Of a stretch of DNA of 6,890 nt, positions 1 through 6,890 are shown piece after piece (positions within the stretch are counted from its first letter, which is position 1; each line of letters opens with the position of its first letter). The stretch comes from Flavobacteriales bacterium (GTDB taxonomy: Bacteria > Bacteroidota > Bacteroidia > Flavobacteriales > BACL11): positions 12,148-19,037 of the forward strand of contig PBQB01000074.1 in assembly GCA_002724895.1 (NCBI GenBank). Reading direction: 5' to 3'. Position numbers and translations under genes: made by a program. The notes under the pieces were generated by a model. That model searched no databases, was not told the origin of the DNA, and saw only the letters and a program-made list of their open reading frames with translations.

Positions 1-918
1 TGCTTAAAGTTTAATAAATTAGCACATCCAGATCTTCATGTTGTTTTTCCAATTTCAAAAAACAAGAAGGCTGGCCAAGTTTCTAGTAATGACTTTTTGG
101 AAGATTGGCGGGGAGCTATTAAAAAAAATAAAGAACTTACTCTTGACGATTGGAGTAACATCATGGTTCACGCTAATAAAAACAGTCAACAATTAAAAAT
201 TCACAAATCAGAATCGGATTTAATAAAAAACAAGTTGAGATTTAAAAACTATGAAGCAAAGTATAGAATAGTTTTAATATGGATCGCTGAATTAATGAAT
301 TTAGAAGCGTCAAACAAACTTTTAAAGATCATAGAGGAGCCACCCCCGGGAACGGTTTTTTTGCTAATAACGGAAGACAAAACAAGAGTTTTGGAAACAA
401 TAAGGTCTAGAACCCAAGAGGTTGTTTGTGTAGTTTCAGAAAAGAATAGAAATATTATACCGAAAGAAAAAGAAGCTAGCACCAATGACAAAAAAGCGAC
501 AAAAATCGAAACCGAAGAGTCTCTTCTTAAACAAGACAGAAACAATAGGTTTTTAGACCTTTTTATTCACTGGATGAGAGGGGTTTATAAAAAAGACATG
601 TTATCAATTATTAATTTAATGGATGAGCTCACAAACCTTAACAAAAGTCAACAAAAATTGTTTTATACCTACACCATTAGTATCATTAGAGATTGTTTAA
701 TTTTGAACTTTAAAGCACCAGAGCTGTTGAGAATGAATGAAAAAGAAAATAAATTTGTAAATAATTTTTCGCAATTTATAGACATTAAGAGTGGAAAGAA
801 AATAGCAATGCTTTTAGAAGAGACAGTAAATGCTATAAGTAGAAACGCGAACACAAAAATTTTATTTTTAGATCTGTCTTTACAACTATTTCCGTTATTA
901 AAAAAAATTAAAGTTTAA
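1..918 (+). CDS. holB: DNA polymerase III subunit delta' (clamp loader), 5'-truncated by the window edge
   Basis: The delta' subunit is part of the clamp loader that places the beta sliding clamp on primed DNA. The frame is open from base 1, so the start codon lies to the left. A TTG at 97 is in frame but internal. 305 residues are visible, beginning CLKFNKLAHPDLHVVFP, which matches the segment just after the zinc-module cysteines of delta'. By family comparison about 70 N-terminal residues are missing, including the degenerate P-loop region. Visible residues about 102-122 hold the core MNLEASNKLLKIIEEPP, the hallmark of clamp-loader AAA+ domains. RSRT at about 135-138 stands at the SRC sensor position, with Thr in place of Cys. 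I believe this is common in Bacteroidota, but that is from memory. The rest is a basic, divergent C-terminal collar domain. ricT follows after 4 bases, the same neighbour as in Bacillus. An eight-A run lies just before the stop (900-907), but the frame is intact. Confidence 0.93.
   Translation, partial: CLKFNKLAHPDLHVVFPISKNKKAGQVSSNDFLEDWRGAIKKNKELTLDDWSNIMVHANKNSQQLKIHKSESDLIKNKLRFKNYEAKYRIVLIWIAELMNLEASNKLLKIIEEPPPGTVFLLITEDKTRVLETIRSRTQEVVCVVSEKNRNIIPKEKEASTNDKKATKIETEESLLKQDRNNRFLDLFIHWMRGVYKKDMLSIINLMDELTNLNKSQQKLFYTYTISIIRDCLILNFKAPELLRMNEKENKFVNNFSQFIDIKSGKKIAMLLEETVNAISRNANTKILFLDLSLQLFPLLKKIKV
727..757 (+). promoter_or_regulatory. Possible Bacteroidota-type promoter inside holB, upstream of ricT
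   Basis: TTG at 727-729 and TAAATTTG at 750-757 are separated by 20 bases. This fits the Flavobacterium pattern of TTG at about -33 and TAnnTTTG at about -7. It lies within holB, about 165 bases before the ricT start, and could give ricT-gldH-PBP expression independent of holB. In A/T-rich coding DNA such a match can easily arise by chance, so this is only a candidate. Of the four TAnnTTTG matches I found on the plus strand, it is the only one with a well-placed TTG. Confidence 0.18.
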
Positions 919-922
919 GCTT

Positions 923-1996
923 ATGAGTTGTAACAATTGTAATACGTGTAATGTTTCAGAAAAAAGAGGTTGCGGGACAAGTTCTGTTTTTGACTGGTTG
1001 TATCAAATTGAAAATCCCGCGACAAGCAATAAAGATTTAGTAGAAGTTCAATTTAAGGCGGACAGAAAGGGCTATTATGTAAATGGCGATAAAGTACAGT
1101 TTTCGGTAGGAGATGTAGTAGTAGCTCAGGGTGAAAAGATAGGGCATGATATAGGAAGGGTTTCTATGAAGGGTGAGTTAGTAGCGTTACAGCTTAAAAG
1201 GAAGAAAATTACAAACAAAAACAACCTAAGAAAAATTTATAGAAGAGCAACGGAAAAAGATTTGACAATATGGGAAAAGGCAATTGATAAAGAGAGAGAT
1301 GTTTTAAAAAAAGCAAAGGAAATGATTTTTAAGCATAATTTAGACATGAAGCTTTCTGACGTAGAGATTCAGGCAGACAATAAAAAGGCAACATTTTATT
1401 ATACTTCAGAAAAAAGAGTAGACTTTAGAGAGTTGATTAAAAGTTTCTCTAGAGAATTTCAGGTAAAAATTGAAATGAAACAAATAGGTGTAAGGCAAGA
1501 GGCGGCAAAGATAGGAGGGATTGGCTCATGTGGTAGAGAGTTATGTTGTTCTACATGGATGACAGATTTCCCCACGGTTACAACTTCAGCGGTAAGGTAC
1601 CAACAATTAGCGATTAATCCTGATAAAATTTCGGGACAGTGTGGGCGTTTAAAATGCTGTTTAAATTTTGAGCTTGAGGCTTACACTGAAGAACTAAAGC
1701 AATTCCCAAGCATTAAAAGAAAATTAAAATTTAAGAAAGGAGATGCAAAGTGTTTTAAATTGGATGTTTTTAAAAAAACAATGCAATATTATTACTTGGG
1801 AAGTCCTTCAGAAATTGTTGAGATTCATCTTGATAATGTTAACAGGGTTATTAAACTAAATGAAGAAGGGGTAGTACCAGAAAAAATGGAAAGCTATATA
1901 CTTACAAATGAAGAAAAGAGCGAAAACAAAAACATTTTAAATGAAGGAAGTTTAGAAAGGTTTGATAAAGAGAAGAAGAAACGGAAAAGAAAATGA
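923..1996 (+). CDS. ricT: PSP1-domain protein, RicT/YaaT family (Fe-S-associated regulatory protein)
   Basis: 357 residues. In Bacillus subtilis, RicT (YaaT) forms a complex with RicA and RicF that binds 4Fe-4S clusters and affects RNase Y-dependent mRNA maturation, sporulation and competence. The role in Bacteroidota is not settled, so function here is inferred from the family. Two cysteine clusters mark the PSP1 core: GSCGRELCC (C203, C208, C209) and GQCGRLKCC (C240, C245, C246). A third group sits at the N-terminus (C3, C6, C9, C17). A helical, charged segment spans about 108-140. The tail is strongly basic and ends KKKRKRK, perhaps contacting nucleic acid. The ATG at 923 is chosen because it keeps the N-terminal cysteines and begins 4 bases after the holB stop. 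There is no Shine-Dalgarno sequence, only an A/T-rich leader. The TGA stop overlaps the gldH start (ATGA). RicA and RicF are not in this window. Confidence 0.9.
   Translation: MSCNNCNTCNVSEKRGCGTSSVFDWLYQIENPATSNKDLVEVQFKADRKGYYVNGDKVQFSVGDVVVAQGEKIGHDIGRVSMKGELVALQLKRKKITNKNNLRKIYRRATEKDLTIWEKAIDKERDVLKKAKEMIFKHNLDMKLSDVEIQADNKKATFYYTSEKRVDFRELIKSFSREFQVKIEMKQIGVRQEAAKIGGIGSCGRELCCSTWMTDFPTVTTSAVRYQQLAINPDKISGQCGRLKCCLNFELEAYTEELKQFPSIKRKLKFKKGDAKCFKLDVFKKTMQYYYLGSPSEIVEIHLDNVNRVIKLNEEGVVPEKMESYILTNEEKSENKNILNEGSLERFDKEKKKRKRK
1993..1996 (+). other. ATGA start/stop overlap, ricT to gldH
   Basis: The TGA stop of ricT (1994-1996) lies inside the ATG start of gldH (1993-1995). A terminating ribosome can restart here directly. 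The bases just upstream are A/G-rich (agaagaagaaacgg), with no Shine-Dalgarno core, so gldH translation probably depends on ricT being translated. Confidence 0.75.
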
Positions 1997-2466
1997 AAAC
2001 AATAAGGATATGCGTTATAAGTTTTGTGTTATTGAGCTTTTTATCATGTAATAGTGATAAGGTTGTTTTTCAAAATTACAAGGCCTTCAACAAAAACCAA
2101 TGGCATGCAGATAGCGTGGTAAAATTCAGTTTTTTAAATACCGATACTCTTAGCCAGCATGAAATAGAGTTAAAAATAAGACACACAGTTGATTATGAAT
2201 ACCGAAATTTATTTCTATTCTATCAAAATGATATTAAAACAGACACACTAGAGGTTTTGTTAGCAGATAAAAGAGGAAAGTGGTATGGAAAGGGGATTGG
2301 AGACATAAGAGAAGTAAGTGTAATTGTAGAGAGGCAAAAATTCAATAATAAAAAAGAAATAAAATATGTTTTAGAGCAAGCGATGAGGTACGGAAAAAAA
2401 GAAAAAATAATTAGACTACAAAACTTGAATTCTATAGGCCTCAGAATTATAAAGAAAAATAAATGA
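1993..2466 (+). CDS. gldH: Gliding motility lipoprotein GldH
   Basis: 157 residues. GldH is a lipoprotein needed for gliding motility in Flavobacterium johnsoniae, where the gliding apparatus is tied to the type IX secretion system. Its biochemical activity is unknown. The N-terminus has a basic start (MKTIR), a hydrophobic core and a lipid-attachment cysteine C19 in SFLSC, so the mature protein begins CNSDK. Family features I recognise are WHADSVVKF (37-45), KIRHTVDYEYRNLFLF (61-76), LADKRGKWYGKGIGDIREV (90-108) and the C-terminal VLEQAMR (126-132) with NSIGLRI (146-152). Length is typical. The lipobox is weak, with Phe at -3 and Leu at -2, and no acidic surface-export signal follows the cysteine. 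The start overlaps the ricT stop and the TGA stop overlaps the PBP start, so translation is probably coupled on both sides. The gene alone does not prove that the organism glides. Confidence 0.88.
   Translation: MKTIRICVISFVLLSFLSCNSDKVVFQNYKAFNKNQWHADSVVKFSFLNTDTLSQHEIELKIRHTVDYEYRNLFLFYQNDIKTDTLEVLLADKRGKWYGKGIGDIREVSVIVERQKFNNKKEIKYVLEQAMRYGKKEKIIRLQNLNSIGLRIIKKNK
2463..2466 (+). other. ATGA start/stop overlap, gldH to the PBP gene
   Basis: The gldH TGA (2464-2466) overlaps the PBP ATG (2463-2465). The upstream sequence is A-rich (aaagaaaaataa) with no Shine-Dalgarno core. This is the second such overlap in a row, which suggests coupled synthesis of GldH and the cell-wall synthase. Confidence 0.75.
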
Positions 2467-4712
2467 ACAGTATAAAAATTAAAATATTATGGCTTGTAAT
2501 ACTGAGCCCGTTTATAACACTTTTTTTTATGGTTCAGCTTGCTATTTTTGGGTTTTTTGGGGAACTTCCAACATTTGAACAACTAGAGAATCCAAGCAAT
2601 AATTTAGCAACAGAAATTATTTCGGAGGATGGAGAAGTTCTTGGAAAATATTTTTTTGAAAATAGAAGTAAAGTGAGATTTCATGAGTTACCACAAAACT
2701 TAATTGACGCGCTTCTAGCTACAGAAGATATTAGGTTTCGAAGCCATTCAGGAATTGATTTTAGAGCGCTAATGAGAGCGTCGTATGGGGCGGCATTAGG
2801 TGCCAAAAACTCAGGGGGAGCAAGCACCATAACACAACAATTGGCAAAAATGTTGTTCACAGAAAAACCAAGCTCAGGAATAGAAAGAGTGTTACAAAAA
2901 ATGAAAGAGTGGATTATTTCTGCTCAGCTTGAAAAAAGATATACGAAGGATGAAATAATAACAATGTATTTAAATCGATTTGATTGGGTTAATAATGCTG
3001 TTGGGATTAAATCAGCTTCTAAAATTTACTTTAATAAAGAACCCAAGAGTTTAAATGTTTCAGAATCAGCAATGCTAGTTGGCATGCTAAAGAATCCGGC
3101 ATTGTATAATCCAAATCGAAGATTAGACCAGACAACAAATAGAAGAAATGTTGTGTTAAACCAAATGGAAAAGTATAACTTTATTTCCAAAGAAAAAAGA
3201 GACTCGCTAAAGTCACAAAAAATCAAGCTCAATTTTAGAAAAGAGAGTCACAATCAAGGGCTTGCGCCATACTTTAGAGAATATTTGCGGTCAGAACTAA
3301 AAAAATGGTGTTCTAATAATAAAAATCAGAAAGGAGAAAATTATAATTTATACACTGACGGATTAAAAGTATACACAACAATTAATTCAAAATTGCAAAG
3401 ATTTGCAGAAGAAGCTGTTGGGGTACACATGTCCGAATTACAAAAAACATTTTATGACCATTGGAAGGGCTACACAAATGCCCCATTTCCAAAGGAATTT
3501 GAAAAAGAACAAATAGATGAAATAATTTTTCAAGCTATTCGTCGCTCAGAGAGATATAAAAAATTAAAAAATGTTGGAAAAAGTGAAAAAGAGATAATAA
3601 AATCATTTAACAAGAAAGTGCCAATGACCTTATTTTCATGGGACGGTGAGATAGACACTGTCTTAACACCAATTGATTCAATTAGATATAACAAATATTT
3701 TATTCACACAGGAATGATGAGTATGGACCCGGAAACAGGACATGTAAAGGCGTATGTTGGCGGAATTAATTATAAGCATTTTAAATATGATCATGTGGTC
3801 GTAGGCAAGAGGCAAGTAGGCTCAACATTTAAACCATTTTTATATTCATTGGCAATCCAAGAAGGTTATACTCCGTGCTTTGAAATACCAAATGTTCCTG
3901 TTGTATTTGATAAAAAAAGATGGGGTTTAGAGAAGGATTGGACCCCAAAAAATTCAGGAGATGAATTTAATGAGCTGTCTCTAACACTAAAGTTTGGCTT
4001 GGCAAACTCGATTAATTCAATCACGGCATATATAATGAAACAATTTGGGCCAGAAGCAGTAGTTGATCTTGCAAAAAAAATAGGAGTTAAATCAAAAATA
4101 TTAGCAGTTCCATCCTTGTGTCTTGGGACGTTTGACCTTTCAGTGTATGAAATGGTTGGAGCGTACTCAACTTTTGTTAATAAAGGAGTTTGGATAGAGC
4201 CTATATTTGTAACGAAAATAGAAGATAAAAATGGTGTTGTATTAGAAGAGTTTATTCCAAAAACACAAGAAGCCATGAGCAAAGAAACGTCAGAAATTAT
4301 GGTTAGACTTTTACAAGGGGTTGTAGACGGGGTTTATAGTCCTCAAGTAGGGCAAAAAAAAGGAACAGGAGTAAGATTGAGATACAAGTATAACTTTAAA
4401 AATGAAATTGGAGGAAAGACAGGAACTACGCAAAATCAATCAGACGGCTGGTTTATTGGCATTACACCTCAATTGGTTACTGGAGTGTGGTCAGGCTGTG
4501 AAGACAGAAGCGCTCATTTTAGAGACATAAGGTATGGTCAAGGAGCCAATATGGCGCTACCAGTTTTTGCTGAATTTATGCAAAGAGCTTATGCAGATAC
4601 CCAAAGCATAAAAAATCCAGCTAAAAAATTTGAAATATCTAAAGCTGTTGATTTAAAGCTAGATTGTGGAGAATCAATACAAAATTATATTAGTAATGAT
4701 GAAGAATTTTAA
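2463..4712 (+). CDS. Bifunctional class A penicillin-binding protein (PBP1A-type glycosyltransferase/transpeptidase)
   Basis: 749 residues. It polymerises lipid II into glycan strands and cross-links the stem peptides in the periplasm. One membrane anchor spans about residues 7-33, with the rest outside the inner membrane. The GT51 domain holds [11 protein letters not shown] with the presumed catalytic Glu at E88, [10 protein letters not shown] (118-127) and YLNR (169-172). The transpeptidase domain has all three penicillin-binding motifs: STFK with nucleophile S454 (454-457), SIN (516-518) and KTGT (652-655). Between the two enzymes, about 300-420, lies a linker/OB-like region ending in [14 protein letters not shown]. 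No catalytic residue is missing and length is near normal for Bacteroidota, with a short acidic C-terminus. The ATG at 2463 overlaps the gldH stop by 4 bases, and there is no Shine-Dalgarno sequence. Family names such as mrcA or pbp1A could be used, but the exact paralogue cannot be fixed from one sequence. Confidence 0.95.
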   Translation: MNSIKIKILWLVILSPFITLFFMVQLAIFGFFGELPTFEQLENPSNNLATEIISEDGEVLGKYFFENRSKVRFHELPQNLIDALLATEDIRFRSHSGIDFRALMRASYGAALGAKNSGGASTITQQLAKMLFTEKPSSGIERVLQKMKEWIISAQLEKRYTKDEIITMYLNRFDWVNNAVGIKSASKIYFNKEPKSLNVSESAMLVGMLKNPALYNPNRRLDQTTNRRNVVLNQMEKYNFISKEKRDSLKSQKIKLNFRKESHNQGLAPYFREYLRSELKKWCSNNKNQKGENYNLYTDGLKVYTTINSKLQRFAEEAVGVHMSELQKTFYDHWKGYTNAPFPKEFEKEQIDEIIFQAIRRSERYKKLKNVGKSEKEIIKSFNKKVPMTLFSWDGEIDTVLTPIDSIRYNKYFIHTGMMSMDPETGHVKAYVGGINYKHFKYDHVVVGKRQVGSTFKPFLYSLAIQEGYTPCFEIPNVPVVFDKKRWGLEKDWTPKNSGDEFNELSLTLKFGLANSINSITAYIMKQFGPEAVVDLAKKIGVKSKILAVPSLCLGTFDLSVYEMVGAYSTFVNKGVWIEPIFVTKIEDKNGVVLEEFIPKTQEAMSKETSEIMVRLLQGVVDGVYSPQVGQKKGTGVRLRYKYNFKNEIGGKTGTTQNQSDGWFIGITPQLVTGVWSGCEDRSAHFRDIRYGQGANMALPVFAEFMQRAYADTQSIKNPAKKFEISKAVDLKLDCGESIQNYISNDEEF

Positions 4713-4714
4713 TT

Positions 4715-5407
4715 ATGATAAATAAACAAGTAAACAATATAAAAGAAGCTGTTAAAGGAGTTAAAAGCGGAATGACAATTATGTTTGGCGGCTTTGGCCT
4801 TTGTGGAATTCCTGAAAACAGTATATTGCAATTTTCTAAAATGGAGATATTTCGTTTAACCTGCATATCAAACAATGCTGGAATTGACGATTTTGGATTA
4901 GGCTTGTTATTAAAAAGGAGGCAGATAAAAAAAATGATTTCTTCATACGTGGGAGAAAATGCTGAGTTTGAAAAGCAAATGTTAAGTGGAGAGTTAGAGG
5001 TAGATTTAATACCACAGGGTACTCTTGCAGAAAAGTGTAGAGCAGGAGGTGCGGGGATACCAGCCTTTTATACACCAGCTGGATATGGGACCGAGATACA
5101 GGAAGATAAAGAGGTAAGGATTTATAATGGAAAGCCTCATATTTTAGAAGAAGCGCTTTCAGCAGATTTTGCTTTTGTAAAAGCATGGAAAGGAGATCCG
5201 GCAGGTAATTTAATTTTTAAAGGAACCGCAAGAAACTTTAATCCTGCAATGGCTATGGCGGGTAAAATAACTGTGGCAGAAGTAGAAGAAATGTTACCCG
5301 CAGGAGAGCTTCACCCAAATGAAGTACATTTGCCAGGAATTTTTGTGCAAAGAATTGTGTTGGGACAAAACTATGAAAAAAGAATAGAACAAAAAACAAC
5401 AATATAA
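4715..5407 (+). CDS. scoA: 3-oxoacid CoA-transferase subunit A (family I)
   Basis: 230 residues. With the next gene it forms a heteromeric family I CoA-transferase. The commonest activity is transfer of CoA from succinyl-CoA to acetoacetate, feeding acetoacetyl-CoA into thiolysis (ketone body use and leucine breakdown). Acetate/butyrate-acetoacetate CoA-transferases look similar, so the donor is not certain. The subunit A signature [11 protein letters not shown] lies at residues 25-35, SNNAG at 52-56 and the glycine-rich [17 protein letters not shown] at 111-127. The C-terminal half carries [19 protein letters not shown] (159-177) and [10 protein letters not shown] (206-215), as expected. Length is normal for a stand-alone A subunit. 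It starts 2 bases after the PBP stop and ends 1 base before scoB, so it has no room for its own promoter and must be read from the upstream unit or from a promoter inside the PBP gene. Confidence 0.93.
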   Translation: MINKQVNNIKEAVKGVKSGMTIMFGGFGLCGIPENSILQFSKMEIFRLTCISNNAGIDDFGLGLLLKRRQIKKMISSYVGENAEFEKQMLSGELEVDLIPQGTLAEKCRAGGAGIPAFYTPAGYGTEIQEDKEVRIYNGKPHILEEALSADFAFVKAWKGDPAGNLIFKGTARNFNPAMAMAGKITVAEVEEMLPAGELHPNEVHLPGIFVQRIVLGQNYEKRIEQKTTI

Positions 5408-5408
5408 T

Positions 5409-6065
5409 ATGGCAATAAGCAAAGAGCAAATAGCACAAAGAATAGCAAAAGAGCTCAAAAACAATACATATGTAAACTTAGGAATAGGCATTCCTACATT
5501 AGTAGCAAATTTTGTTCCAAAAGGAATAAACGTTGAGTTTCAATCAGAAAATGGTGTTTTAGGAATGGGCCCGTTTCCAAAAGAAAATGAAATAGACCCA
5601 GACATGATAAATGCAGGAAAACAAACTATCACTACACTTCCAGGAGCGGCAATCTTTGATTCGACATTATCTTTTGCTATGATTAGAGGGAAACATATTG
5701 GATTAACTGTTTTAGGAGCTATGGAAGTTTCCCAAAGTGGAGATATTGCGAATTGGAAAATTCCTGGCAAAATGGTTAAAGGAATGGGTGGCGCAATGGA
5801 TCTTGTAGCGTCTGCTGATAATATTATTGTTGCCATGATGCACACTAACAAAAAAGGAAAAAGCAAACTTTTAAAAAAATGTAGTTTACCCATTACAGGA
5901 GTAAAGTGTGTTAAAAAAATAGTTACAAACCTAGCAGTAATTGATGTTACGCCACAGGGATTTTTACTTTTAGAAAGGGCGCCAGGAGTTAGCGTAGAAG
6001 AAATCAAGTCAGCAACTCAAGGAAAATTAATTGTTAAAAGTCAAACTCCTGAAATGAACATATAA
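5409..6065 (+). CDS. scoB: 3-oxoacid CoA-transferase subunit B (family I), catalytic subunit
   Basis: 218 residues. This is the catalytic partner of scoA. The active-site Glu is E47 in QSENGVLG (45-52), which in family I enzymes forms the glutamyl-CoA thioester intermediate. NLGIGIPTLVANF (23-35) and LGAMEVSQSGDIANWKIPG (102-120) are typical of subunit B, as is KGMGGAMDLV (124-133). The C-terminus carries VIDVTPQGFLLLERAPGVS (177-195). All expected regions are present and the length is normal, so the enzyme should be active. The start follows the scoA stop by a single base (TAATATG), a spacing that favours coupled translation and equal subunit amounts. It is the last gene of the rightward unit. 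Its TAA stop is 3 bases from the end of the convergent ABC ATPase gene, and I see no hairpin terminator after it. Confidence 0.94.
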   Translation: MAISKEQIAQRIAKELKNNTYVNLGIGIPTLVANFVPKGINVEFQSENGVLGMGPFPKENEIDPDMINAGKQTITTLPGAAIFDSTLSFAMIRGKHIGLTVLGAMEVSQSGDIANWKIPGKMVKGMGGAMDLVASADNIIVAMMHTNKKGKSKLLKKCSLPITGVKCVKKIVTNLAVIDVTPQGFLLLERAPGVSVEEIKSATQGKLIVKSQTPEMNI

Positions 6066-6068
6066 AAC

Positions 6069-6890
6069 CTAACTAACATCTATGCCTTTTTCGCTTAGAT
6101 TTTTTTTAATGTCTTCTAGTTTTCCTTCAGGAATTGCGTCAATTAATTTCTTTGTGTATTGAGTTTTAGGGTTATTATAAATTTGATCAGCATCTCCCAT
6201 TTCTTCAACCTTTCCATTTTGCATTACGACCATTCGATCACTCATATATTTAACAACAGAAAGATCATGAGAAATAAAAATGTATGTTAACCCAAATTCA
6301 TCTTTTAATTCATTAAGTAAATTAAGAACTTGAGCTTGAACAGAAACATCAAGAGCAGAAACAGATTCATCACAAATAATAAACTTAGGGTTTACAGCTA
6401 GAGCTCGAGCAATACCAATTCTTTGCCTTTGTCCTCCGGAGAATTCGTGTGGATACCTATAAAAATGAGATGGGTCTAAACTCACCCTAGACAAAAGCTC
6501 TTCCACTCTCGCCTTGCGCTCTTCATCATTTTTTAAAATATTATGAACCTTCATAGGTTCCATTATTGCGTTTCCAATAGTCATTCTTGGATTCAATGAA
6601 GAATAGGGGTCTTGAAAAATGATTTGCACCTCTTTTCTAAAGTCGCGCAACTGTTTAGCATTCATTTTAGAGACATTTTTTTCATTATAAATCATGACTC
6701 CATCAGTGGGCTCTTCTAGTCGCATTATGGTTCTCCCAATAGTAGTTTTTCCGCAACCGGATTCTCCGACTAAACCTAAAGTTTCGCCAGGAAAAACATC
6801 AAAACTAACATTATTAACAGCTTTAACATAATCTGTTATGCCACCAAAAAAACCATTTCTAATAGGAAAAAAAGTTTTTAGGTTTTTAAT
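6069..6890 (-). CDS. Dipeptide/oligopeptide-type ABC transporter ATP-binding protein, 5' end outside window
   Basis: The reading frame stays open to the right edge, so the start codon is not in the window. An internal Met at 6725 is not the start, because the Walker A motif lies upstream of it. 273 residues are visible. Walker A is GESGCGKTT (visible residues 42-50, bases 6741-6767), the Q-loop FQDP (Q93), the signature FSGGQRQR (150-157), Walker B FIICDE ending in catalytic E175, the D-loop SALD (178-181) and the H-loop H208. The domain is complete. The start [16 protein letters not shown] and the tail [18 protein letters not shown] place it in the DppF/OppF group of peptide-importer ATPases. 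In Bacteroidota this domain is often the second half of a tandem two-ATPase protein, so the real protein could be about twice as long. The visible part cannot decide this. No permease or binding protein is in the window. It ends with TAG, the only TAG gene stop here. Confidence 0.92.
   Translation of the reverse strand: MKNLKTFFPIRNGFFGGITDYVKAVNNVSFDVFPGETLGLVGESGCGKTTIGRTIMRLEEPTDGVMIYNEKNVSKMNAKQLRDFRKEVQIIFQDPYSSLNPRMTIGNAIMEPMKVHNILKNDEERKARVEELLSRVSLDPSHFYRYPHEFSGGQRQRIGIARALAVNPKFIICDESVSALDVSVQAQVLNLLNELKDEFGLTYIFISHDLSVVKYMSDRMVVMQNGKVEEMGDADQIYNNPKTQYTKKLIDAIPEGKLEDIKKNLSEKGIDVS

Noticed and set aside
97..99. TTG at 97 as the start of holB
   Set aside because: The same frame is open to base 1 and the upstream residues (FNKLAHPDLHVVFP) are family-conserved delta' sequence, so the gene is cut by the window edge and TTG is internal.
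391..420. Loss of a key residue in HolB (RSRT in place of SRC)
   Set aside because: The Arg is kept, delta' is not the ATP-hydrolysing subunit, and Thr at this place is, as far as I recall, common in Bacteroidota.
4202..4209. TATATTTG as a promoter for scoAB
   Set aside because: It matches the -7 box, but no TTG lies at a suitable distance upstream and it is about 500 bases from scoA.
3866..4282. 138-codon open frame antisense to the PBP gene
   Set aside because: It is opposite the transpeptidase domain and shows no family features, so it is a shadow frame.
4073..4361. Eight-A runs at 4073-4080 and 4354-4361 (also 121-128 and 900-907) as slippage or programmed frameshift sites
   Set aside because: The genes read through all of them in one intact frame with conserved motifs on both sides, and such runs are expected in A-rich coding DNA.
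4836..5186. 116-codon antisense open frame opposite scoA
   Set aside because: Low-complexity, leucine-rich composition from the complement of scoA, with no start context or motif.
5540..6007. 155-codon open frame antisense to scoB
   Set aside because: It lies wholly opposite a clearly conserved enzyme gene, has no recognisable domain and reads as the complement of scoB codons.
6723..6725. ATG at 6725 as the start of the ABC ATPase
   Set aside because: This would remove Walker A. The frame continues upstream through GESGCGKTT to the window edge.
1..6890. A new defence system, mobile element, CRISPR array or biosynthetic cluster
   Set aside because: All seven genes belong to well-known families, there are no direct or inverted repeats that I can see, and base composition looks even across the window.

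Overview
The window is a very compact, A+T-rich stretch (roughly one third G+C by eye) from a member of the Bacteroidota, almost certainly a flavobacterium-like organism. This is shown by a gldH gliding-motility lipoprotein gene, by family-typical versions of HolB, a PSP1/RicT protein and PBP1A, and by start codons that lack Shine-Dalgarno sequences and follow A-rich leaders. Stops are TAA, TGA and TAG, so the ordinary bacterial code applies.

Layout: six genes run left to right from 1 to 6065 with junctions of +4, -4, -4, +2 and +1 bases, which looks like a single transcription unit. They are holB (DNA polymerase III delta', 5' end outside the window), ricT (PSP1-domain protein), gldH (gliding lipoprotein), a bifunctional class A penicillin-binding protein, and scoA and scoB (the two subunits of a family I 3-oxoacid CoA-transferase). 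After 3 bases comes a convergent gene on the minus strand, the ATPase of a dipeptide/oligopeptide-type ABC transporter, whose 5' end lies beyond the right edge. Only 10 of the 6890 bases are outside a coding sequence, and no intergenic stretch exceeds 4 bases. I see no RNA gene, insertion sequence, CRISPR array, attachment site or origin.

How the genes fit together: the unit joins replication (clamp loader), an Fe-S-binding regulatory protein, envelope/motility (GldH), peptidoglycan synthesis (PBP1A) and acetoacetate/ketoacid CoA metabolism. They do not form one pathway. The order looks like conserved core-genome housekeeping linkage, and the holB-ricT pair is also adjacent in Bacillus subtilis (holB-yaaT). 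The gldH-PBP junction is a start/stop overlap, which suggests coupled translation of two envelope proteins.

I looked for an undescribed system and found none. This reads as a conserved core region, and the observations below are modest.
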